Shown here one piece after another: positions 32,101-40,926 of a stretch of DNA of 64,000 nt; position 1 is the stretch's first letter, and the number at the start of each line of letters is the position of its first letter. The notes beneath the pieces were generated by a model. The model was given only the letters and a program-made list of their open reading frames with translations, was not told the origin of the DNA and did not search any database. The stretch lies in assembly GCA_026936335.1 (NCBI GenBank), contig JAPMXV010000021.1:186001-250000 (forward strand), given 5' to 3'. The DNA comes from Mantamonas sphyraenae (taxonomy: Eukaryota > CRuMs > Mantamonadidae). The position numbers and the translations under genes are program-made.

Positions 32101-32805
32101 AACGAGGTCAACCAGAGCATGCTCAACAGGGAAAACTACAACAAGCTGTTTGATGTACAGAACCAATTTGTGGCAGACAAGGAGATCCGCAACCTGATCG
32201 AGGCACACAGGCAGTATGTGCGGGACGGTCCGCTGCTCAAGGTGTGCCGCAAGGGGACGAAGCCGAGGCACTTTTTCCTGTTCAACGACGCACTGATGTA
32301 CGCAGAGGAGATCCCGTCGCTGAGCACGCAAAAGTACGTTTTCCATCGCCTTCTGATGCTGGTAGACACGCGTGTGGTGGACATTGCAGACAAGGGCAAC
32401 CGTGTGAACGCGTTTCAAATTGTGAACCCGGAGAAGAGCTTCACAGTGATTGCAGCGAACGTGGAAGAGAAGCAAGAATGGCTGCAGAGCATCACAGAGC
32501 ATGTGGAAATGGCACAGAAGGAGCAAAGGCGCCGTAGCAGCACGGGGACGGGTTTGGGCAACGCAGCAGGATGGGAAGCGCCCGTGTGGGTGCCAGACGA
32601 CGACACGACGTCGTGCATGCTGTGCCACAGCAACTTTACTTTTATTCGACGACGCCACCACTGCCGCAAGTGTGGCCGATGTGTGTGCGGCACGTGCAGC
32701 GCAAAGCGCATCCGACTGCCCAACGAGAAGAAGAAGGCACGCGTATGCCTCACCTGCTACTATGACAACACCCAAGGGAAAAGCAAGGGCAAGGACAAGG
32801 CGTGA
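26716..32805 (+). CDS. Giant ARF-GEF: PH-PH-(BIG-like)-Sec7-PH-FYVE
   Basis: Four exons, 26716-27066, 27215-27358, 27648-27893 and 27994-32805, all phase 0, 1,850 residues. PH1 spans about 20-113 (EGFVSKNSAGLGASKSRYF). PH2 spans about 127-243 (HGYLQKTGGFKKQKNQKRW). A helical region from about 325 and an Asp/Glu/Ser-rich linker follow. Sec7 lies at about 1197-1383 with the catalytic glutamate in FRLPGEAQKIDR and the motif IIMLNTDLHNPQVK. An HDS1-like helical segment follows, as in BIG/ARFGEF proteins. A third PH-like domain (from about 1655: LLKVCRKGTKPRHFFLFNDA) precedes a C-terminal FYVE finger with CMLC, RRRHHCRKCGRCVC and CLTC. Likely role: activation of ARF GTPases at endosomal or Golgi membranes, with PI3P reading by FYVE. 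Domain calls are firm; cellular role is inferred. Confidence 0.9.
29121..29159 (+). repeat. AGC repeat coding polyserine in the ARF-GEF
   Basis: About 13 AGC units in the serine frame, inside the acidic linker between the N-terminal helical region and Sec7. Confidence 0.9.
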
Positions 32806-32856
32806 GGGAGGATGTGGTGTGGAATGACACCCAAGGAATGAAGAGCGGACTGACTT

Positions 32857-33822
32857 TCATTTCGACCGCGCGTTGCCAGCGACGCCGCTGCTGCTGCTGC
32901 TGCTGCTGCTGCTACTGCCTGACTGTGAGCCATGTGGTTGGAGGAAACGGAGGCAGGCATGATGCCAGGTGTCATCGAGCGATTGGGAGGCGACGAGGGG
33001 AGCGACGTTGAAACCGTCGCGCTGGACGCCTACTTCGGGCTGGGTGTCGAGGAGGAGGACAGCATTGCGACCTATCCGAGCATCGTGAGCGGCCTCGATG
33101 TCGCCTGCAATGCGCCAGACATGCCAGTGATGGCCCTTGGCCATAAACTGGTGCTGAACGCCGCAGCCGCAGCCTCCGTGGCGATCGGACGAGTCGAGTT
33201 CGCAAAGGGTGGTGTGGTTTGCAGGCTGTGCGTTGGCCCAGAAGAATTGGTTGAGGTAGTGAGGGTCAATGTGGTGCTTGAGAATGTCTGTGAGGTGCTG
33301 TTGAACGGTTTCCCCGTCAGGCAGCGGATCGTCGTGCTGTGAAACGACGCCAACAAATGGCGCGGGTGTCCGCGATTTGGGCGGGTGCGGGTAGAGGGAC
33401 AGGTCTGCATCGAGGAGGCGATGGATGAGCTGGCCGAGAGCTGGCAGGAGAGACTGTACAGGAGCGTGCTGGCCAAGGTCGATGAGGGCATCGAGGTTGA
33501 GGAGCACAAGGGAGAAGTGTGTGGGTTGTGGAAGGTGGTCGTCCCATGCTGGCGTTACAAGGACCTCGCGAGGCACAGAGCTGTTGCGGACGTTGTAACG
33601 CGAGTCACGAAGGAGTTTGGTGCTATCGGAAGCGACATTGCGGCGTCGGATGGTGTGTGTGTGCGTGGCTGCTGCTGTGGAGGAAGTGGAGCCGAGCCCA
33701 AGTCCCGGAGCTCGCTGAGGGGGCTGAGAACGCATCCAGAGGGCAGCCAAGGCGGCAGCAAGAAGGACAAGGATGACGATTACGGGTAGAATGACACCGA
33801 CGACGTGCTCTGAGTCGAGCAT
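32857..33822 (-). CDS. Uncharacterised single-pass membrane protein, Cys/His-rich tail
   Basis: A single open frame; I take the ATG at 33822 (MLDSEHVVGVILP), 321 residues, over one at 33891 that adds 23 residues. A transmembrane helix (VVGVILPVIVILVLLAAALA) lies at residues 7-30 with Arg after it, so the C-terminal part is probably cytosolic. The tail contains clustered Cys and His (NHTTLCEL, HGGCGCGVQHQF, KGHHWHVW) and ends in polyserine. No family is recognised. Divergent from the permease at 33919 and convergent with the ARF-GEF. Confidence 0.6.
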   Translation of the reverse strand: MLDSEHVVGVILPVIVILVLLAAALAALWMRSQPPQRAPGLGLGSTSSTAAATHTHTIRRRNVASDSTKLLRDSRYNVRNSSVPREVLVTPAWDDHLPQPTHFSLVLLNLDALIDLGQHAPVQSLLPALGQLIHRLLDADLSLYPHPPKSRTPAPFVGVVSQHDDPLPDGETVQQHLTDILKHHIDPHYLNQFFWANAQPANHTTLCELDSSDRHGGCGCGVQHQFMAKGHHWHVWRIAGDIEAAHDARIGRNAVLLLDTQPEVGVQRDGFNVAPLVASQSLDDTWHHACLRFLQPHGSQSGSSSSSSSSSSGVAGNARSK

Positions 33823-33918
33823 GGTCGGTGGTGGGATGGATGTAGTGCACGCAAGGGAGCGCCGCGCGACGGTGCCCAGCATAGGCGACATTGTCGAGAC
33901 GGAATTTGATCACGCACA

Positions 33919-36179
33919 ATGTCCATCCAAAATCCCAAGATTCAGGCGTTGAGAGCGGAGGGCGGAACACCAGCGGCTCTGGGTGGTGCCAAGGGCAACG
34001 AAAAGACGCCGTTGATTCGCCGCGACTCTGTGGCCCATCTGGGAGAGATTGAAGGGAGTGAGGCTGAAGGGTTTGGAGAAAAGACTATCGGGTTCTTTGG
34101 AGGCTTCTCGCTGACGGTGGGTGCAGCGGATGGGATGGAGAGAGAAAGCAACGGGAGTGAGCGACGGCCACATGCGCGTGTACTGACAGCGTGGAGAGGA
34201 TGGGCGTCCGGGTGTGCACCGGCTGTATGCATGTGCTGATATCTGATGTGTTGGGCGTGGGGCCATGTGTGCGTGTGTCGATTAGGCCAAGTAAGTGTGG
34301 TACAGGCGGAGAAAGACACAAACGGTAAGAGGGGTTGGCACTGACACACGTATGGCACGTTGCGGACATTGTATGCTCGTGTTGACCTTTTCTGTGATGG
34401 GCTGTGTTGACAGCAACGTGAGCGGGCCTGGCTGTGTGGCTATTCCGGTTCTGGTACGTGTGTGAGCGAGGCCAGAGAGAACTGCTGCTGCTGCTGCTGC
34501 TGCTGGGATTTCAAACTAACGCGTGCCCCGTTTGCGACACACAGTTCCAGCAGGCTGGCTGGTTGACACCCACAATTGCTCTGATTATGTTTACGGTGAT
34601 CGGCACGTTTGCTGGCACGATGTTGATTGAGGCCATGGCGCGAGTGCCAGGTAACCAGAGCTTTGATGTAGGTTCTCTTCGCGGACTTGGGACAACGCTG
34701 AGGAGCCCTGCTGACACGGACGACTGCGCGGCGCATACAACGCCATGGCAACCACAACCACGGTCGCACACACACACATGCACGCTCACACACCTGCAGA
34801 AACGTATTGAGCTGACGTCTGTGGCTCACTACTTCCTGCCGCACTGGGGCTACCATCTGACGCAGTTTCTGATGGTGTTTTCGCTGCAGTCTGTGAACAT
34901 CTCGTCGATCATTGTTTCTGCACAGACCATGGACCTGACGCTGATTGCCATCTTTGGCAAGACGTGCGGCCTGGAGCTGTACCCCGAGTTTCGTGGCGTG
35001 TGCCCGGATGCGCCGGGCAAGGACATCTCGCCCTTTGGACCTGTGTTTGTCATTTCGCTTGGCTTCCTCGTGGTCATGGTCCTCATTCTGCCCTTTGGCT
35101 ACTTCAACCTGGACGACTCGATCATCCTGCAGAGTGTGTCGTTTGTGGTCCTGTGCACCATCCTCACCATCTGGACCGTCGATTTCTGCCTGTCGGGCCT
35201 GCACTTTGACCGCGTGCCCATGATTGGCGATTCACAGTACTCGGTGCTAGGGACGATTATGTTCAATTACGCGTTTGTGACCTCTGTACCATCGTGGGTG
35301 AACGAAAAGGTAAGCTGAGAGGAACCGAGCGTCAGCAGGGGCAGCCAGGGAGAAGTGCAGGGCGCTCAGGGGTGTGTGTGTAAACGTGTGACCACTGACA
35401 CAGTAAGAGGGGGGGTTGTGCAGAAACCGGAGGTCAGCATCCAGAAGACGATGTGGGGTGGCGTGACGCTGTCGACGGGCATGTTCCTTGTGATGGGCTT
35501 TTTTGGCGGCTGGGCGCTGACTTTTACGGGCAACCAGGACATGCTGGACGGAGTGGCCAGTGCGCACGGCCCGCTGCGTTTGGCGTCGCAGGTGTCTGTG
35601 TATGTGTTCCCTGCGGTGGTTCTGCTTTCGTCCATCCCTGTGTTTTCGATCATTGTGCGCTACAACCTGATCGAGAACAAGATTTGCAACAAGTTCTGGG
35701 CCAACATGTTTGCCAATGTGTTTCCGTGGGTTGTGTCTGTGCCCTTTTACACGGGGTCAGGCCTGACAGAGATCATCAACTGGAGCTCGCTGTTTGTCAA
35801 CGGCGTGGTCAACTTTATCATCCCGCTGTGGATCTACATCGAGTCTCGCAAGGCTGTGGATGCACAACGCAACGTGAGCCTTGCCGACAGTGAGTTTTGG
35901 GGTCAGAGGGCGCGGGAGACAAAGGGTAGCGACAAGGCAGCCTCTGACACACAGACACCACACGCCATTCCATCCACAGTGTCCACTGCGGCGTCTGAAA
36001 AGCCAAGCGTGGAGGAGGAGGTCGATTTCGAGGCCATCCCGCAGAACATGCAGGAAGCGTTGCCGTGGCTCGACGGCCAGACTATGGCGTCGGTTTTCAT
36101 GTGGCTGCTGATTGTGCTGACTGTGGTTGTGATCATCATCGACGTGGTGATGACAGCTCTGGGCCACAATGTGGTGTGA
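33919..36179 (+). CDS. Amino-acid permease-like multi-pass transporter with a 5-nt microexon
   Basis: Seven coding exons by phase: 33919-34116, 34286-34290, 34414-34453, 34545-34667, 34800-35309, 35424-35889 and 35980-36179, for 513 residues. Joining the first four gives GFSLTANNVSGPGCVAIPVLFQQAGWL, split here for clarity as GFSLT, AN, NVSGPGCVAIPVL and FQQAGWL; this fits the N-SGPG unwound first helix of amino-acid/auxin-type permeases. About ten hydrophobic helices follow, including TPTIALIMFTVIGTFAGTML and a C-terminal FMWLLIVLTVVVIIIDVVM. The substrate is unknown. The last intron (35890-35979) is 90 nt, in frame and stop-free, so retention would give a protein 30 residues longer. Confidence 0.8.
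34286..34290 (+). other. 5-nt microexon (GCCAA) of the permease gene
   Basis: GCCAA is bracketed by the acceptor CGATTAG and the consensus donor GTAAGT. It is the piece that restores phase between exon 1 (phase 0 end) and the exon at 34414. Together they encode the conserved NN-SGPG motif. Confidence 0.7.
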
Positions 36180-36208
36180 AGGATAGGAAATGCATTTGCG
36201 ATTTGAGC

Positions 36209-39203
36209 CTACAGGGCGTCGAGCTCATCCAGCAGTGCGTCAAAGTCCATGTCGTCGTCCATGTCGTCGCCAGCGTCGAGAAAGCCTGCCATCTGGGATG
36301 GTGTGGTACCTGCAATCATGCCCCACAGCTCGCTGATGTCGCTGGTGGCGCTGGAGTCGTAGACGCTCTCGCGGCCAAGGGCGTGCGCCACACTTGCGCC
36401 GTAGCCAGAGGACTGGGGATATGTGTAGCTATCGTCATCGTCGTCCCCACTGTCGTTGTTGTCGCCTGCTTGCGCGTCGTCATCGTCAATGGCGGCTTGC
36501 GAGGTGGTAGAGGTGGTGGTTGTGCCTGACGCTAGAGTGCGCTTCTGGTCGCCGCCCATGCCCAGCAGCATGGCCAGGTTGTCGTCGTAGGAAGCGTCTG
36601 AAGAGGCGTGCATGCGGCTTGAGCGTTTGCTGGCCATGTGCTCAGACTGGTCCACGTCTGTGTCAGCAGCGTCGTCGTCGTTGTCGCCCTCAGCGTCGTC
36701 GCCCTCTTGGTTGGCGGCTGGCATCGAGGCGTCCATGCCCAGCAGCTTGGACAGGCTGTCGTTGAACTCTGCATCCGACTCTGTGCGGCTGTCACGCACG
36801 TTGGCCTGTTGGGACGAGGGCTGCGGTGCTTCAAAGAGGAGCTGGTCGAGCTCCGAGTCTACGGCCGCGTTGTCTTGCTCCTGCTGCTCCTGTGTGTTCT
36901 CGCCGGGCCTTGAATCTTCCTTGGACGGGACGTCCGTGGTGGTGGTGGATGGTGTGGCCTGGGGCAAGGTCTCTTCGAGTTGCAGGAGCTCGTTAAAGGC
37001 TTCGTCGCTGGCGTCTTCGTGTTGCTGCTCTGTCGTGTCGTCGAGGTCGAGTAGCTGGGCAAAGGCTTCATCGCTGGCGTCTGTTGACTGGACGCGGTTG
37101 GTACCAAGGGCCTCTGCAAGCAAGTCGGACTTGGACGGGGGCTGTGTGCGCCTGGGGGGCGGGGTGGGAGGAGTTTCATCGTCGCCGTCGCCGTTCTGGT
37201 CTTGGTTTGTGACGGCGCCGGCAAAGCGCTTGGGTGGGACGGGTGGAGGGCCAGCTTGAGAGTTGGCAGCCATTTGCTGCTGCTTGCTGATTGCCTGTTT
37301 GATGAGGGAGGGCTGGCGAGAGAGATTCAGAGAAGCGCGGCGCTGCTCAACCTCGTGCTTGACCTGGTCTTCGGTACTCTTGTCAAAGCTAAAGAGCCAA
37401 GTGTAGTCGCCTGCGGCGTCGCCAAAGGCAGAGACAATGGAAGCGATGACCTCGTCGTGTTGGAGCTGGCGCTCGATGCCCGAGGTGTGGACAAGGTTGA
37501 GGGCAAACTTGGTTGCGTCTGCAGAGGGCATGGCGATCTTGCGGAGGACCTTGTGGATGACGTCGCGTACGGTGTGGGACTGTGTGTATGCAACCGTCTT
37601 CCAGCTCTTGTCCTTGAAATAGATGCGGAGGGCGGCTGGAGTGGGTTTGTGCTGACTCTTGCGCAGGTTCTCCATGTTCTTTGCCCCGAGAGAGGCGGTG
37701 CGCTTGTTGGTCATACTACGGCCGATGCGCTCTGAAGCATCCTGGGAGAGAGAAAACACAAGTTGGATGTCAGAGGCGCTGTCGAGGAGGGAGGCGACGT
37801 TTGCGTCGTCGGCAAGGGCAGTTTGGTCGGTTTCGTCGCGCTGATCAGCGGGGCAGCTGGCAAGGGTGAAATTGGCTGGGTTCTTGCCCTGCAACTTGAG
37901 CTTCTTGAGGATCTGAGACTTGAGCTGGAGCACGTTGGTGTCGCTGCGGTAGACAAAGGTCTTGAAGGAGTCGTCGCGGAAGTAGACGCGTGTCGTCTTT
38001 GGTGGCTCGGAGGAGGCGAGTGCAGAGGTGGTGGATGTGGAAGAGGTGGTGGATGTGTTGCTGTTGCTGTTGCTGTTGCTGATGCTGTTGACGTTTGCGG
38101 TGGAGGAGGCGTCGCGGAGGGAGGACTGTGTGACGTTGCCGCTGATGGCAGCACTCTTGATGTCTGTGACCCAGGCGTCGCGTTCGTCCTCTGTGTCTGC
38201 AGCCATGAGGTAGGCCTTTCCCGGAACAGTGATGCAGAAGCAATAGTCGCGGTTGTCCTGGACGAGGTTGCAGGTAGTGCCGGCCAGGTCGATGACGCCG
38301 GTGGGCTTGTCGTCCTTTCCTTCGGGCATGGTTTTGAAGTAGGCCAGCATGTGGTCTGTTTTGTTGAGGACAAAGTACCGTTCCTGCCACTTTGTGCCAA
38401 AGGCGCCGCCCTTCTTGTAGAGGAAGCCATTGCGGCCGGAGCTCCCCTTGATCAGTTTCTTGACGTATCCATCGACGCTCTTCTTTGCAGTGGAGGATGC
38501 AGAGGGTGAGGAGGGGCTCTGCTGAGGTTGCGAGTCGTCGACTTGCTGCTGGGCCTGCTGTGCGCCGGGGTAGTTTTTCGGCGGGAGGGTTGGCGGAGCT
38601 GCAGCTGCCTTTTGCAGGTGCTGTTCGCGCAGGGCAACCTGCTGTTGCTGTGGGAGTCGGGGTTGGAGGAGAAAGTGGGGAGCGCGGGAGCGGGAAATGG
38701 CAGGGATGGACATGGGAGACGAGAGTGTGAGCCGAGGCAAAGAAATGGAGAGCGGAAGACGCAGGGCCGAATTTGCGAGGAGAAGGTGGCGGGCGTACCA
38801 TGTTGGGAAGCATGGGTTTGATCTTGGGCACAATGTGCTTGCGTGTGTACGACGTGGGGAACCGCCCCTGTTTGCCGTTGACTGTACCCTGGGACCTGTG
38901 CAGTTGGGTGGTGAGGGAAGTGTCAGGATGGAGCGGATGCGCTTTGCACGTGACCAAGGGCAAGCGTACCAGTCTGCATCGAGGGCGGTGGCGTCGTGGA
39001 TAATGTCTCCCTTGCGCAGCTCGAGGTCGCCGTCTTGCTCCGGCTCAAAGTTGTGCGTAGCAATGAGCGTCGCGGCTGGGGTCGTGACATGGGCGACGGG
39101 GCGGGGTGAGCCTTTTGCTGGGGATTTGGGAAGGATGTGGGGAGAGAGGGAGGGGAGAGAGCGGCGCGCGGGGGGGGGAGGGGGGGAGGGACGTACTGGA
39201 CAT
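36209..39203 (-). CDS. SH3-PH-RA-RA adaptor with repeated LD/talin-binding-like motifs
   Basis: Four exons: 39203-39197 (ATG TCC A only), 39075-38970, 38895-38799 and 38647-36209, 882 residues. The splice yields MSTATLIATHNFEPEQDGDL, the start of an SH3 domain finishing in QGRFPTSYTRKHI. PH lies at about 143-233 (GFLYKKGGAFGTKWQERYF). Two ubiquitin-fold RA-like domains follow near 288 (TRVYFRDDSFKTFVYRSDT) and 407 (LRIYFKDKSWKTVAYTQSH). The acidic C-terminus carries five short motifs, for example DASDEAFAQLLDLDD, DASDEAFNELLQLEE and the final DMDFDALLDELDAL. RA-PH adaptors such as RIAM and lamellipodin link Ras/Rap signals to talin and actin. Domain order here differs, so only an analogous role is inferred. 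Confidence 0.8.
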
Positions 39204-39234
39204 GGATAAAGTGTGGTTTGTTTGTGCGGGACAG

Positions 39235-40807
39235 TCACGATTTGGTCAGGGCGGGGCGGCGTCGCAATCCGCCACCCATGCGCTTCTTCTTGAGACCGAG
39301 CTTGGGTTTGCCGAGGGCTGGGCCGCTGCTGCTGGCAGGCGACTTTTTCAGTCCCAGTCCGGAGCCACCGAGCTTGGGCTTGCCCAAGAGTCCCTTCTTC
39401 TTTGCCTTGAGAGCGCCTCCAAGAGGCTTCTTGAGACCGCCTGAACTTGCCGGGCTGCTCTTTGCGCTTGCGCTGCTTCCGATGCTCGAGGCGGTGCTCT
39501 TGGGCGTATCATGCGCCTCGTCGCCGTCGTCGTCGTCTGCGTCGTCGTGGACATTCTTGTTGTCGTCCTCGTTGTCCTCGTCGTCGTCGTCGTCGGCGTG
39601 TGCTGCGGTCGGGGCCGGCGCAGCTGCTGGCTTCTTCTTGGGCTTGATCAGCTTCTTCTTCTTGCCGACACCGGGTTTTGCGAGAGGCGTGCTTGCCTTG
39701 GAGGGAGCCGGTGCAGATGCACTGGCCTTCTTTGTTGTCTTTTTGGATGCGGCGGGCGTCTTCGTCTTCTTGCTGCCTGCACTCTTCTTCTTGCTCTTCT
39801 GGGCGGAGCCAAAGTCATCGTCGTCGTCGTCGTCGAGATTGTCGTCTTCAAACTCCTCATCGTAGTCGTCCTCCTCGTCGTCGACGGCAGCAGCGACGTC
39901 AAACTCGTCGTCGTCTTCCTGTGCGTCGGCAGCTGCAGCCTGCTGGTCGTCCTCCAGGAACATGGCTGCGTCCTCGTCGTCCAGGCCGTCGAGAAAGTCC
40001 AGGTCAGCCATTGTCTCTGAGTAGTTGACCTTCTTGCGACGGCGACGTCCTGGCTTCTCTTCGTACTCGGGTTCCTTTGCAGGCGAAGGCACGTAGTTGT
40101 TCTTCTTGCTGCTGCTCTTCTTCTTGCTGCTCTTCACGCTTGTGATCTCGTCCTCGTCGTCCTCGTCGCCTGCATGGCTGCTCTCTGCAGCACCTTTGAT
40201 CTCGTCGTCCTCGTCATCGCTTGCGCGCTGGCGCTTTGTGTCCGCCTGCTCCGCTTCCTCGCTCACCTGCTCGTTGTCCTCGGGTTCCTTGCGCTTACGG
40301 CTGCTGTTGCTGCTTTGGCTGCTGCTCGGGGCAGGCGCAAAGTCGTCCTCGTCGTCGATGTCAAGCGCACTCTTTTGAGACGTCGGCTCGGCTGTGTCTG
40401 GGTTGGGCGGAACAAACGGGTGAGCGATTCCAAGGTGAGCGATTGTGGACAATGCTCGCGTATCAAACACACATGCGCACAGACGACTTGCGTGTGTGCA
40501 TGTATGTGTTGGGGGTATGTTCCGTGTGTGTGGACGGTGTGGTGTGTGCATGTGGGATGTGTGCAACACATGGGGCTGAGAAAGGCGGCCTGCGCGCGGT
40601 TTTGGCGCGCTCGAAATCGCTGGGTTCCCGGGAACCTGAGTTCCTGTCTGATCGCTCACCTTGCTCGTCGTCCGCTTCCTCGTTGTCCGAGTCTGCCACC
40701 TCTGCATTGTCCACGTTGGTCTCTGTGGTGTCATCCACTTCCTGCGTGGTCTCTTTGGTCTCCATGGCATTCTCGTTGCTGTCCTGGTGTTGTTCGGTGT
40801 CGGTCAT
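39235..40807 (-). CDS. Acidic/basic low-complexity protein, probably nuclear or nucleolar
   Basis: Two exons, 40807-40660 and 40397-39235, phase 1, 436 residues. The N-terminal half is Asp/Glu/Ser-rich with basic clusters (RKRKEP, KKKSSSKKNN, GRRRRKKVNYSE). The C-terminal half has long acidic runs and then repeated KPKLG and GLKK motifs ending GLRRRPALTKS. The GRRRRKKVNYSE segment looks like a nuclear localisation signal. No domain is recognised, so function is open. Its 3' end lies 31 bp from the tiny first exon of the SH3 gene on the same strand. Confidence 0.7.
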
Positions 40808-40926
40808 GTCGGCCGTTCTGTTTCTGCGTTTTTTTGCCTGGTGGTGAGTGCGCATGCGGCGCACATCACCATTTGAGCGGGTCAGAGACGAAAACGGGTG
40901 CACAAGAGTGGGTGGTGTGCAGGAGA

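Noticed and set aside
30781-32775. 664-codon open frame on the - strand
   Set aside because: Antisense to the Sec7, PH and FYVE region; no domain visible.
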